Shown: positions 16,872 to 25,631 of the stretch, in pieces
Position numbering within the stretch: the stretch's first letter is position 1
How the letters are laid out: the number at the start of each line of letters is the position of its first letter
From: Caldilineaceae bacterium
GTDB taxonomy: Bacteria > Chloroflexota > Anaerolineae > Caldilineales > Caldilineaceae
Direction: 5' to 3'
DNA length: 44,620 nt
NCBI GenBank assembly: GCA_019637695.1
Contig: JAHBVG010000051.1
Coordinates: 1-44,620 of the forward strand
Notes under the pieces: model-generated
The model's database searches: none
The model's input: the letters and a program-made list of their open reading frames with translations, nothing else
Told to the model about the DNA's origin: nothing
Program-made: the position numbers and the translations under genes

Positions 16872-17528
16872 TTACTCTTCAACTGTCAGGGGCGCAAACT
16901 GATTCTGCGCAGCCAACTGCATTGGATCGCCAGTGCCGACAAAACGATAAAGCGGCAGATCATTGTAGGTCATCTGGTTGACGCCATTGCGCTGCACCTG
17001 ACCAAACATTGCCGGATCCAGGCCCTCGCCGACTTCTAAATTCTCAGTCGCTTGCAGTGGTTCAAAATTCTCATCGGCTGTAACAGCGGTCTCAGCGCCT
17101 ATGTAGGCAAAGATCGGCTGACCATTCTGATCGGCCAGGAAGCGGTTGCCCGCTGCATCCGTCGCCAGAGTCAGGCTGATGGGCGCCGTCGCAGCCAAAC
17201 CAACGGTAGGCGTCTGCACTCCGGTCTCCTGAACATCTTGAGTATCGGTGACAACATCTGTTTCTTCAGTCTCAGTTATCACATCAGTATCGGTGATGTC
17301 TTCTTCAACGGCCACATCCGGCTCCTCAACAAGAGGCTCCTCTACAACAGGCGTCTCCGCAGCCACGGGTGCCTCCTCGACAGCCGCTGGCGTCGCATCG
17401 ACCTCAACCACATCGGCCTCAGTGACAATGGCTGGCTCTTGCGTTGTCCCCGTGCCACAAGCGCTGAGGACCATCAGCAGGACAACGATCATCGATAGCA
17501 GAATTGGGTGTTTTTTGTGCAAATCCAT
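16872..17528 (-). CDS. Acidic lipoprotein with C-terminal Lipoprotein_15-type repeat
   Basis: A 218-residue secreted lipoprotein. The signal ends in the lipobox VLSAC (Cys at about residue 24). Residues about 25-105 are a low-complexity spacer very rich in Glu, Asp, Val and Thr. The C-terminal part (about 120-218) has LATDAAGNRFLADQNGQPIFAY and NDLPLYRFVGTGDP, the pattern of the COG4315 'secreted repeat' (Lipoprotein_15) of unknown function, usually TLYxFxxD. The acidic arm probably extends the domain away from the membrane. Its ATG lies 261 bases from the divergent subtilase start, so both have promoters in that gap. It is followed by the dispersed palindrome and a strong terminator, so it is a single-gene unit. 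Confidence 0.8.
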   Translation of the reverse strand: MDLHKKHPILLSMIVVLLMVLSACGTGTTQEPAIVTEADVVEVDATPAAVEEAPVAAETPVVEEPLVEEPDVAVEEDITDTDVITETEETDVVTDTQDVQETGVQTPTVGLAATAPISLTLATDAAGNRFLADQNGQPIFAYIGAETAVTADENFEPLQATENLEVGEGLDPAMFGQVQRNGVNQMTYNDLPLYRFVGTGDPMQLAAQNQFAPLTVEE

Positions 17529-17789
17529 TCGGTATTTCTCTCTTTCAGACTAAATTGGCTTCTGCAATATACAAGCAACATAGCGATTATTGTATCGAAG
17601 GAAAGAGATCCGATCTATGTATCACTCTCCATAGGGAGGTAATAGATGGGGATACAAGTCACAATCACCTGTGAGGAATTGCCACAAATACTTCTGAGGA
17701 ACAGCGTTACTATCGGCGGATTGCAGATCTGGGCAGCGAATGGGTAAAATCGGTATAAGTGATTGGGAAAGTGTTCACAGGAGTCTGTT

Positions 17790-20381
17790 GTGGTTCAATC
17801 GAACTGCCGGTTGCGCGGGGTAATGAGCGTCTTGTTATTTGTGGGCGCGATCTTCATCCTCTCGCTCTCGGTTATGCTTGCCCAGGCGTCCTCTCCAGAG
17901 GAAGAACCTGGGCTAACGGCCATCGTTACACATGTCACAAGCGATGATCCTCAGTTTGTGCCGGGGGTGGTACTGATCCAATTTGACGACGACGTGATGA
18001 CAAGCCGGGCGTATGATCTGGCAGCATCCTTGCCCGGAGCGCAGCGTGCAGAAGCGTTGGCATCGGCGGCAGGGATCTATCGGATCACGGTTGAGATTGG
18101 CAGCGAGCGCGCACTCGCGGCTGAGTGGATGCAAGATCCGCGTGTGCGCATGGCCGAACCCGACTTCATTTTCTACACGACGGCAACCCCCAACGATTCA
18201 CTCTATGGCCGCTACCAGTGGAACTTACGCCAGATCCGCGCCGATCAAGCCTGGGATCGCACAACGGGCAGCAGCCATGTGGTGATCGCCATCATTGATA
18301 CAGGCGTCGATCTCACCCATCCTGACCTTGTGGATAAGATTGTTCCTGGCTATGACCTGCTACACAATGACGCCGATCCTGCGGATGATCAGGGTCACGG
18401 AACCCATGTTGCCAGCATCGCCGCGGCGAGCAGCAACAACGAGCAGGGGATCGCCGGGGTTGCCTGGGGTGCGCGCATTATGCCCATCAAGGTATTGGAC
18501 GCCAACGGCGTGGGCCGCAGTTCAACTATCGCCCAAGGGATAAGTTGGGCGGTGGATCAGGGCGCGCATATTATCAATCTGAGCCTGGGCGGCTCCAACT
18601 ATTCGGACACAGTCGCCCGCGCCATCTACGATGCTCACCAACGCGGCGTACTCGTGATCGCGGCAGCGGGCAATCACTACCGGCGAGGGAACCCCGTCAT
18701 CTACCCGGCAGCCTACAACCATGTGCTGGCGGTTGCTGCCACTACCGATACCGATGGACACGCATCCTACTCTAGCAGTGGCAGCTACGTGGATGTCGCA
18801 GCGCCAGGGGGCGATCCAGGCAGCGCCAACGACAGAGATAGCCGCCATTGGATCCCTGGCGCCTATTGGCGCGGATCGGGAATGTCCTATGTCTGGTTGA
18901 GCGGAAGCAGCCAGGCCGCGCCCCATGTCTCTGGCCTGGCCGCCCTTCTCCTCTCGATCAATGCCAGCTTGACGCCGGATCAACTATCGGCGATTATCAC
19001 CGGCGCAGCGGTGGATGTGCAGTTGCCCGGCTGGGACGAGTTCAGCGGGCACGGGCGGATCGACGTATCCGCTGCGCTGGATGCCGTGCAGACACTCGCC
19101 GCCAACACACCTACGCCCACCCCCTCATGGACGGCGACGCCCACAGCAACCCCATCCCCGACGCCGTTGCCTCCGGCGCTGCTCCGTCCACGCCAGGATC
19201 GACGCATCAACAGCGTCGTCACCAATCATCAGGCAGATGCGGTAGTGGTTGCGGATCACAAGGGCAATCTGACAAGCCTCTGGCACGATGGACGCAATGG
19301 CAACGACGCGCTCTACAGCGCCCATCTCAACGCCACCGGCAAGGATTGGAGCGCTAACCTGTTGGTCGTCGGGACACAACAACGCAATGCTCTCGACGTG
19401 ATCAGCCCGCCTGCCCTCGCAACGGAGAAAAATGGGACGATCCACGCTATTTGGCACAGCCAGAACGGATCAGACAGTGCCAGCATTTTCTATAGCGCTC
19501 AAGCGCAAGCGGGGTCCGCGTGGACGCTTCCGCTGCGTATCGATCACGACGACATCGCAGCCAACCGCACCCATCCTGTGCTGGCGGTGGCCGACGATGG
19601 TACGCTGACCGCTGTTTGGGAGGACGAACGTAACGCCGCCAAATCAGAAATCTATTGGAGCGAACGCAAACCAGGCAGCAGCGAATGGAGTACGCCAGCG
19701 CTGATCTACGCGTTGGGTGTGGGCGACCAGCGTGAAGCAACCCTGGCGATAGGAACTACGGGCGTCTACATCGCTTGGGTCAGCCGCAATGGGGAGACAG
19801 CCACACTGGTGGTTGCGCACAAGCGTCTATCCGCCCCGATCTGGTCGACGCCGCAGATCACATTGCCGCTCAATCCAACCGTGGAGCGTTATGGACCTGC
19901 GCTCATCGTCGATGCGAATGAGGTTGCCACGCTTGCCTGGTCCGATCAACGGACGGCGGAGACGGGTCTCGACATTTTTACGATCCAACAGAGAAAGGGC
20001 CAGGAACAGTGGTCTTCGCCGGCGCGGGTGAATGATGACTACGGGTCAAGCGATCAGCGCCATCCGCGGTTGGCAGCGAGCGCCCACGGGTTGGCGATTG
20101 TGTGGGAAGATATGCGATCCGGCGATCCGGATATCTTCATGACCTGGCAGATGCCGGATAGCGCTGCCTGGTCGCCGAACCATCGCGCCAATCAGGACGA
20201 AGCTGGGATCATCCAACGTGGACCGGACGTTGCGATGGACGCCAACGGTCATACCACCGTCGTGTGGACAGACTATCGCACGGGCAACACGGCCCCAGAG
20301 ATCTATACGCGCTTCATCCCCTTGGGCGAGCGGTTTTCGATCTATCTCCCCCGTGTGGCAACTTCGGAGCGGCGCGAATAG
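17790..20381 (+). CDS. Secreted subtilisin-like serine protease (S8) with C-terminal propeller
   Basis: An 863-residue exported protease. GTG at 17790 is chosen because AGGAG lies six bases upstream; a TTG nine codons earlier has no ribosome site. A signal peptide (residues about 10-32) precedes a propeptide (FVPGVVLIQF through MAEPDFIFY). The catalytic triad is Asp170 (IIDTGVD), His203 (GHGTHVA) and Ser374 (GSSQAAPHV, where most subtilases have GTSMAAP). A Thr/Pro linker (about 440-465) leads to a repeat domain of about 390 residues with units such as TAVWEDERN, IAWVSRN and IVWEDMRSGDPDI, typical of sialidase/BNR-like beta-propellers. It ends in SIYLPRVATSERRE; an IYLP-type tail is common in exported Chloroflexota proteins and may be a sorting signal. 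It likely degrades external protein. Confidence 0.92.
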   Translation: MVQSNCRLRGVMSVLLFVGAIFILSLSVMLAQASSPEEEPGLTAIVTHVTSDDPQFVPGVVLIQFDDDVMTSRAYDLAASLPGAQRAEALASAAGIYRITVEIGSERALAAEWMQDPRVRMAEPDFIFYTTATPNDSLYGRYQWNLRQIRADQAWDRTTGSSHVVIAIIDTGVDLTHPDLVDKIVPGYDLLHNDADPADDQGHGTHVASIAAASSNNEQGIAGVAWGARIMPIKVLDANGVGRSSTIAQGISWAVDQGAHIINLSLGGSNYSDTVARAIYDAHQRGVLVIAAAGNHYRRGNPVIYPAAYNHVLAVAATTDTDGHASYSSSGSYVDVAAPGGDPGSANDRDSRHWIPGAYWRGSGMSYVWLSGSSQAAPHVSGLAALLLSINASLTPDQLSAIITGAAVDVQLPGWDEFSGHGRIDVSAALDAVQTLAANTPTPTPSWTATPTATPSPTPLPPALLRPRQDRRINSVVTNHQADAVVVADHKGNLTSLWHDGRNGNDALYSAHLNATGKDWSANLLVVGTQQRNALDVISPPALATEKNGTIHAIWHSQNGSDSASIFYSAQAQAGSAWTLPLRIDHDDIAANRTHPVLAVADDGTLTAVWEDERNAAKSEIYWSERKPGSSEWSTPALIYALGVGDQREATLAIGTTGVYIAWVSRNGETATLVVAHKRLSAPIWSTPQITLPLNPTVERYGPALIVDANEVATLAWSDQRTAETGLDIFTIQQRKGQEQWSSPARVNDDYGSSDQRHPRLAASAHGLAIVWEDMRSGDPDIFMTWQMPDSAAWSPNHRANQDEAGIIQRGPDVAMDANGHTTVVWTDYRTGNTAPEIYTRFIPLGERFSIYLPRVATSERRE

Positions 20382-20496
20382 CTTGCTCTCTGCGGAAATA
20401 TTCTCGATACAGACAAAGATGAGGACAGACCTCATGCCAATTGAGATGGGAAAGTCTACGATTCCCTGACGCTTCCCCTGTGAGGATCTCAACATA

Positions 20497-20510
20497 GACT
20501 GAAATCAGTC
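20497..20510. promoter_or_regulatory. 14-base inverted repeat, possible operator
   Basis: GACTGA-AA-TCAGTC lies 20 bases upstream of the -35 element of the promoter before the small membrane protein gene. Its position suits an activator or repressor site. Confidence 0.35.
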
Positions 20511-20530
20511 CAAATCTATCCGAAGTCAGT

Positions 20531-20558
20531 TTGCACTTCTTCAAAAACAATTTATAAT
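20531..20558 (+). promoter_or_regulatory. Sigma-70-like promoter
   Basis: TTGCAC (20531-20536) and a perfect TATAAT (20553-20558) are 16 bases apart. The leader that follows contains a hairpin GCGACC/GGTCGC (about 20575-20595) before the small membrane protein gene at 20675. Confidence 0.6.
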
Positions 20559-20674
20559 GGCTTCAACTTCGTATGCGACCCATCTTATAGGTCGCGCCTC
20601 ATCACCACGGATGGCGCTGGTTTGTAGGCTTTGACGCAGACCAATCAAACGTGTACAAACAAAGGGATAGCCCG

Positions 20675-20857
20675 ATGGGAACACCGAAAGTCTTCTGTAG
20701 CAATGCGCTCCTTGTATTAGGGATTCTTTTCTTAGGAGGGTTTGCCGCTTTTGAGATCAACGGACTCCAGATCAATCCAATCATCCCCGCTCTTGCTGCT
20801 TTTTGTATCGCCAGCACCGCTCTGTTGGACCGTCTTGGCCACCGAGAATTTGAATAA
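20675..20857 (+). CDS. Small two-helix membrane protein
   Basis: A 60-residue protein of unknown function, MGTPKVFCSNALL onward. Two hydrophobic stretches (about 9-27 and 30-48) suggest two membrane passes; the tail LLDRLGHREFE is charged. The ATG at 20675 is chosen since AAAGGGA lies seven bases upstream; a GTG eight codons earlier lacks a ribosome site. It has its own promoter (TTGCAC/TATAAT) and its own terminator 32 bases after the stop, so it is a stand-alone expressed unit rather than a chance frame. The family is not recognised. Confidence 0.65.
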   Translation: MGTPKVFCSNALLVLGILFLGGFAAFEINGLQINPIIPALAAFCIASTALLDRLGHREFE

Positions 20858-21172
20858 TGGCTCAATCTAACTGAATAGACCGATCTTGACGCCACCCATC
20901 CGGTGGCGTTTTTGTTGGCTGTTTCCTGTGTCGTCTTGCTCCTAGTCATCTGTCTAGTCGGCAACCTGCGCGCGTGGGCATAGTGAAAAAATTCACGGAT
21001 GTTTATACTTGCCTTGACACATAGGATTTCTAACTGGAATCCGCACCATACTTGCAGTGACACAATGCCGTGTTACCAATGAAGCTCTACCCTTTAGTTG
21101 AGCGCTTACACACTAGATTTTGTTTAGGGCTACGTACCCGTGGCCGATACGACCTAATTATCTGGAGGAACT
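20858..21172. other. 315-base region upstream of pckA
   Basis: After the terminator at 20889-20914 there is no gene. The rest should hold the pckA promoter. TTGACA at 21014 is a perfect -35 hexamer, but the matching -10 place (GAATCC) is poor. A small GTGAA/TTCAC hairpin lies near 20982-20995. Confidence 0.4.
20889..20914 (+). terminator. Rho-independent terminator
   Basis: ACGCCACC (20889-20896) pairs with GGTGGCGT (20902-20909) over a five-base loop, then TTTTTG. It ends the small membrane protein transcript. Confidence 0.85.
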
Positions 21173-22795
21173 ATGCAAAACGTTGGCCCACACATCAGCG
21201 AATATGGCATTGAGAACCACGGCATCACCAATGCTGAGACGGTTTACTGGAATCTGCCGACGCCTATGCTCTACGAAGAAGCGATCCGTCGTCGCGAGGG
21301 AGCGTTGACCCACCTGGGGCCGCTGGTGATCCGCACTGGCGATCATACTGGCCGCTCACCCAACGACCGCTTTGTTGTGAAAGAATCAGCCACTCAAGAT
21401 GATTTATGGTGGGGCAAGATCAACAGCCCATTTGATCAGACGAAATTCGATGATCTTTTCCGCCGTATGCGCTCTTACAGCCAGCATCGGGATCTCTTTG
21501 TTTTCGATGGGTATGTGGGCGCCGACGAGCGCTACCGCCGCAAGGTGCGTGTAATCGCCGAAAAAGCATCCCTGGTACTCTTTGCCCGCAATATGTTTAT
21601 CCGTGAGTTCAATGGGGAAAAGCTGCGCGCCTTCAAGCCTGATTTCACCGTAATCGACATGCCAAGCTTCCACGCCATTGCAGAAGAGGACGGTACGCGC
21701 AGCCAGACATTCATCATCTTGAACTTTGCCAAGAAGTTGGTACTCATCGGCGGCACGGCCTACAGCGGCGAGATCAAAAAGTCGATCTTCAGCGCCATGA
21801 ACTACATCCTTCCTAAGATGGGCGTGATGAGTATGCACTGTAGCGCCAACTACGGCGTCGATAAGAATGACGTCGCCCTCTTCTTTGGCCTCAGCGGCAC
21901 AGGAAAGACGACGTTGAGCGCAGATCCAACGCGCACGTTGATCGGCGACGACGAACATGGTTGGAGCGAGGACGGTATCTTCAATTTGGAGGGTGGCTGC
22001 TACGCCAAGGTGATCAAGTTGGATCCAAAAGGCGAGCCGGAAATCTATGCGACGACCCGCCGCTTTGGAACCATCTTGGAAAATGTCGCCTACGATGCCA
22101 AGACCCGTCGCGTGGATCTAAACGATGCGTCGCTCACCGAGAATACACGGGCCAGCTATCCGATTACGCACATTGCCAACGCCGATCCATCGGGCATCGC
22201 TGGTCACCCCAAGCACATCGTCTTCTTAACAGCGGATGCGTTTGGCGTGCTACCTCCGATTAGCAAGTTGAACAAAGAGCAGACCATGTACCACTTCTTG
22301 AGTGGGTATACGGCTCGTGTCGCCGGCACCGAGCGCGGCGTTACCGAACCCAAACCCGTCTTCTCGGCCTGTTTCGGAGCGCCTTTTATGCCACTGCATC
22401 CGGGCGTCTATGCGGAACTCTTGGGCAAGAAGATCGATGAACACCAGGCGCAGGTCTGGCTTGTCAATACCGGGTGGACGGGTGGACCGTACGGTGTGGG
22501 GAGCCGCATGAAGTTGGAATACACCCGCCGCATGATTTCGGCAGCCCTTAGCGGCGAGTTGGACAACGTGAAGACCGTGGTCGATCCCTTCTTTGGCTTT
22601 GAGATCCCGGTCGAAGTGGAAGGCATTCCGAGCGAGATTCTGACGCCGCGCAACACCTGGCCGGATGCAGAAGCCTACGATGCGCAGGCCAGCAGCCTGG
22701 CCGAGATGTTCGCGGAGAACTTCAAACAGTTCGAGAGCGATGTCAGCGAGGCGATTGCTGCCGCAGGTCCGCAGGCAAGGGTGGCCGTCCGCTAG
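21173..22795 (+). CDS. pckA: Phosphoenolpyruvate carboxykinase (ATP)
   Basis: A 540-residue cytoplasmic enzyme that converts oxaloacetate and ATP to phosphoenolpyruvate, CO2 and ADP, the first step of gluconeogenesis. It has the ATP-type signature: kinase-1a motif GLSGTGKT at residues 239-246 followed by the metal-binding LIGDDEHGW (about 260-268) and FNLEGGCYAK. RTGDHTGRSPNDRF (about 55-68) is the substrate-binding N-terminal motif, and length is as expected for the family. The ATG follows CTGGAGGAACT, a strong ribosome site. It stands alone: terminators lie both before (20889) and after (22844) it. Its presence fits a heterotroph that also grows on acids or amino acids. Confidence 0.97.
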   Translation: MQNVGPHISEYGIENHGITNAETVYWNLPTPMLYEEAIRRREGALTHLGPLVIRTGDHTGRSPNDRFVVKESATQDDLWWGKINSPFDQTKFDDLFRRMRSYSQHRDLFVFDGYVGADERYRRKVRVIAEKASLVLFARNMFIREFNGEKLRAFKPDFTVIDMPSFHAIAEEDGTRSQTFIILNFAKKLVLIGGTAYSGEIKKSIFSAMNYILPKMGVMSMHCSANYGVDKNDVALFFGLSGTGKTTLSADPTRTLIGDDEHGWSEDGIFNLEGGCYAKVIKLDPKGEPEIYATTRRFGTILENVAYDAKTRRVDLNDASLTENTRASYPITHIANADPSGIAGHPKHIVFLTADAFGVLPPISKLNKEQTMYHFLSGYTARVAGTERGVTEPKPVFSACFGAPFMPLHPGVYAELLGKKIDEHQAQVWLVNTGWTGGPYGVGSRMKLEYTRRMISAALSGELDNVKTVVDPFFGFEIPVEVEGIPSEILTPRNTWPDAEAYDAQASSLAEMFAENFKQFESDVSEAIAAAGPQARVAVR

Positions 22796-22805
22796 ATTGA
22801 AACTT

Positions 22806-22829
22806 GGAGACGCGTCCTGTTGCGTCTCC
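22806..22829 (+). terminator. Hairpin just after pckA
   Basis: GGAGACGC pairs with GCGTCTCC (22822-22829) eleven bases after the stop codon. There is no T-run, so it is probably a 3'-end stabiliser ahead of the true terminator. Confidence 0.45.
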
Positions 22830-22843
22830 TATCGAAGAGATGA

Positions 22844-22874
22844 AAAGCGCCGGGGATCTCTCCTCCGGCGCTTT
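22844..22874 (+). terminator. Terminator between pckA and era
   Basis: AAAGCGCCGG (22844-22853) pairs with CCGGCGCTTT (22865-22874). A short T-run follows the GC-rich stem. It separates pckA from the era gene. Confidence 0.75.
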
Positions 22875-22951
22875 CTGATCCCTGCGCCCGACCGTGGTAT
22901 ACTGGCGTTACCATTGTTTTGGATCGATCCCTTGCCGATTGGAGAAAACTC

Positions 22952-23980
22952 GTGCCCTCGACCCACCCGTTCGACCCTGAAAGTGATGATCTTGAGGAAA
23001 TGCTAGAGAGCCTCCTCAACCAGCAGAACTTGGCCGAGGATTACCGCAGCGGCTTCGTCGCCGTGATTGGACGGCCCAATGTGGGCAAATCCACGTTGCT
23101 CAACCGGTTGCTCGGGCAGAAAATCGCCATCACCAGCGATAAACCGCAGACCACACGCGATCAGATCCTGGGCATCCGCACAGAAGAGAACGGTCAATAT
23201 ATCTTTCTCGACACGCCGGGCATCCATCGCCCCAAACATAAACTCGGCCAGCACATGGTGCAAGTGGCCGAAGAGAGCATTACCAATGACGCCGATGTGG
23301 TCCTCTGGCTGGTCGATATCTCGGTTCCCCCCACGGATGAGGACGAGTTGATCGCCGCCCGCCTTCACGAATTACACGGCGGACGCCCGCTGCCGCCGAT
23401 CCTGCTTGGGTTGAACAAGATCGACGAATGGCATGGTGATGCGGCTGCGCTTGAAGATCGTACACAGACCTACCGAGCGCTGTTGCGCTGGCTGGCCGAA
23501 GAGACCGGAGAGGAGATCCCAACGCTTCGCTTCAGCGCGATCAGCGGGCAAGGTGTGGATGAGTTGCTAGAAAATCTACGTCAACAGCTTCCCCAAGGAC
23601 CGCAATACTTCCCTGAGGATCAAGTGACCGATCTCAATATGCGCTTCCTCGTGGCGGAGCTGATCCGCGAGCAGGTTCTCAACTCGCTGCATCAAGAGGT
23701 CCCTCACAGTGTGGCCGTGGGCATCACCGATTTTGAGGAACGCAGCAACAATCTGACCTATATCGCCGCGACCATCTACGTCGAGCGCGCTTCGCAAAAA
23801 GGGATTGTCCTCGGCAGCGGCGGCGCCATGATCAAACAGATCGGCAGATTGGCCCGTCCCCAGATCGAAGAGATGGTGGGGACCAAAGTCTATCTCGAAC
23901 TCTGGGTAAAGGTGTGGGAAAAGTGGCGGCGCAAAGACAACATGCTGCGACGACTGGGATATGAGATCAACCGGCGGTAG
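22952..23980 (+). CDS. era: GTPase Era
   Basis: A 342-residue GTPase needed for maturation of the 30S ribosomal subunit and 16S rRNA 3' end. The GTPase domain has G1 GRPNVGKST at residues 40-48, G2 TTRDQ, G3 DTPG (in FLDTPGIH), G4 NKID (LGLNKID) and G5 SAISG. The C-terminal KH domain shows the GxxG loop in IVLGSGGAMIKQIG, followed by VYLELWVKVWEKWR. GTG at 22952 is chosen because GGAGAAA ends a few bases upstream; an earlier TTG at 22919 lacks a ribosome site. The N-terminal extension of about 35 acidic residues before G1 is longer than in most Era proteins. It converges with the GNAT gene, with only 11 bases between stops. Confidence 0.95.
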   Translation: MPSTHPFDPESDDLEEMLESLLNQQNLAEDYRSGFVAVIGRPNVGKSTLLNRLLGQKIAITSDKPQTTRDQILGIRTEENGQYIFLDTPGIHRPKHKLGQHMVQVAEESITNDADVVLWLVDISVPPTDEDELIAARLHELHGGRPLPPILLGLNKIDEWHGDAAALEDRTQTYRALLRWLAEETGEEIPTLRFSAISGQGVDELLENLRQQLPQGPQYFPEDQVTDLNMRFLVAELIREQVLNSLHQEVPHSVAVGITDFEERSNNLTYIAATIYVERASQKGIVLGSGGAMIKQIGRLARPQIEEMVGTKVYLELWVKVWEKWRRKDNMLRRLGYEINRR

Positions 23981-23991
23981 CCGATCCACCT

Positions 23992-25170
23992 TTAGAATTC
24001 ATACCGGTGGAGCAAGTAAGTTCGTTGCGGTTTCACACCCTGGGCCTCAAGGAAATTATTGACCAGCGCCGTCGAAGGGAACGGTCCCACCGACAGCCGA
24101 TCCCAGCCGGATTCGTAACTGTGGCGCAACGCCCGCCGCCAAAGCTGTCGCCCGATCCCCTGTCTGCGCTGGGATGGCGCCACCCCGCCAAAGAGCAGAC
24201 GCCCCGCCTTCACCCCTTGCCGCGCGCGCCAGGCCAGCCAGGCGCGTCCCCAAAGTTGGCGTCCTCCCCGACCCCGCCGCAGGATCGCCGCCAGATCAGG
24301 CTGCAACAACACAAAGCCAACGGGCTGCTCTTCCACTTCGGCCAGCCAGCCCGCCAGCGGCCAACGGCTGATCCACTTGAGCAGAAAAACAGTCTCTGGC
24401 TCATCCGGCGGCGGAAAGTCTGCCCAAGTTGGCATCGTCTGCTGAAAGAGGGGAAGCAGATCCCCTGCCAGCCGCCGTGGCTCGAAAGGATGCAAGGTGG
24501 CAGGCCCATCCCTCTCTTTTTCCAATAACCGGGCAACCTCCACCTCATAGAGCAGACTACGCCCCAACGGACGGCAGATCTCCATTATCAATTCGGGCAA
24601 GTACGGGGGATTGTACGGGCTATGCAGCGGCGGCCAACGGTGGAAATGATCTTGAAGGACGCCTGTCCCCAGATAGGGCGAGATCCCCGTAGGCAGGATG
24701 AGTTGGCGCACCCCGGCTGGCTGAAGAAATTCCCTGGCCGTCATCAAAAACCGTGAAAGCGTCTCCGCGTCGTTTGCAACGTGGAGACAAGCCGCATAGG
24801 CCGCGCCATCGCGCCGCCGCCGGTCGCGCAGAAGCAGGCCCGCCACTATCGATTCCTCAAACAGCGCGCTTGAGAGAGTGGGCAGATCACTGCGTTGAGG
24901 TGAATGAGGTTGAGTACGACGCGGCAGCGCTTCGCCATAGAGCAATAAAGGATCCAATCGCGCCAGGTGCGGTGTACGGTCTGGCTCAAGGGCTGATCTC
25001 CAATCTGACCACAAGGGCGGCGTCCAACGGGGATCGTTTTCATAGATCCGCCACCAACGCCCGGCAAAATCCCGGCGCTGCCAACTTCCTTCAGCCAGTT
25101 GAAACCGATAGTTGAAATAGCGAGATAGCAAAGCAGATCCTCCTTGGGTCGGCGGTTCCTCATCTCTCAT
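23992..25170 (-). CDS. GNAT-family N-acetyltransferase
   Basis: A 392-residue protein. The C-terminal third has the acetyl-CoA-binding GNAT motif GVAPSQRRQGIGRQL (about residues 332-346), preceded by PVGFVLLQPDL and followed by DRLSVGPFPSTALVNNFLEAQG, a full motif A/B. The N-terminal 200 residues form a second, degenerate domain (WWRIYENDPRWTPPLW, then LPTGISPYLGTGVLQDHF), as in double-GNAT proteins of unknown substrate. It has no signal peptide and acts in the cytoplasm. Arg and Leu are unusually abundant. It is convergent with era and begins about 180 bases before the candidate origin region. The target of acetylation is unknown. Confidence 0.8.
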   Translation of the reverse strand: MRDEEPPTQGGSALLSRYFNYRFQLAEGSWQRRDFAGRWWRIYENDPRWTPPLWSDWRSALEPDRTPHLARLDPLLLYGEALPRRTQPHSPQRSDLPTLSSALFEESIVAGLLLRDRRRRDGAAYAACLHVANDAETLSRFLMTAREFLQPAGVRQLILPTGISPYLGTGVLQDHFHRWPPLHSPYNPPYLPELIMEICRPLGRSLLYEVEVARLLEKERDGPATLHPFEPRRLAGDLLPLFQQTMPTWADFPPPDEPETVFLLKWISRWPLAGWLAEVEEQPVGFVLLQPDLAAILRRGRGGRQLWGRAWLAWRARQGVKAGRLLFGGVAPSQRRQGIGRQLWRRALRHSYESGWDRLSVGPFPSTALVNNFLEAQGVKPQRTYLLHRYEF

Positions 25171-25235
25171 TTCGTATCATACACCATTCCCCATTTCCGC
25201 TACAGCGCTGTCGAATTGTCCTCCGTGGTAACGAC

Positions 25236-25338
25236 TTACCCCTCCAACTCCCCCAGCATGCAGGCGGAGAACTGCGGCTACAAAGACTTACGGCTCCCTT
25301 CATGTACATGATGGCTGGGGAGGGTTTAGTCATTATTA
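25236..25338. repeat. Dispersed repeat, copy A
   Basis: About 103 bases beginning TTACCCCTCC and ending GGGTTTAGTCATTA, so the ends are roughly inverted. A second copy with the same ends and the same internal GCATnCAGGnGGAGAA block is at 40028-40126. Confidence 0.6.
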
Positions 25339-25345
25339 TTCCCCT

Positions 25346-25490
25346 GGGGGATAACTTTGGGGATAAGTCTGGGTAAAATGGGATAACCCCAACGCGCTTG
25401 AGAACAACTCGCCAGCGCTTCCACCAGTCCTCATCGCGCCCAAAGATCAACCTTAAATTTTATGAATCTTTTAGCATGACATAATGAGAA
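25346..25490. other. Candidate chromosomal replication origin (oriC)
   Basis: Three DnaA-box-like nonamers lie in the same direction: GGGGGATAA (25346-25354), TGGGGATAA (25358-25366) and ATGGGATAA (25378-25386). Read on the other strand they are TTATCCCCC, TTATCCCCA and TTATCCCAT, against the consensus TTATCCACA. An AT-rich stretch (about 25451-25490) could be the unwinding element. The dnaA gene starts about 430 bases downstream, a classic place for oriC. Further near-boxes lie in dnaA itself (TTATCCATT at 25929-25937 and TTATTCACA at 25995-26003). A run of GC skew would be decisive. Confidence 0.5.
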
Positions 25491-25602
25491 GGTGAGCGAG
25501 TATTTTGGGGTTAGCCATCATCGAACCTCAATATGTCGCGTAGAACAAATGTGCATTGCTCGAAAAATCCAACATTTTGAGTCACTGACCACAGAAATAC
25601 AA

Positions 25603-25631
25603 TTGGCAATTTGTCCCTTTTCTGATAGAGT
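25603..25631 (+). promoter_or_regulatory. Candidate sigma-70 promoter for dnaA
   Basis: TTGGCA (25603-25608) and TAGAGT (25626-25631) are separated by 17 bases. The -10 hexamer is weak. The leader to the dnaA start would be about 285 bases. Confidence 0.3.

Noticed and set aside
25160..25450. 96-codon minus-strand frame before the GNAT gene
   Set aside because: It runs through a dispersed repeat and the DnaA-box cluster, overlaps the GNAT start and shows no recognisable protein composition.
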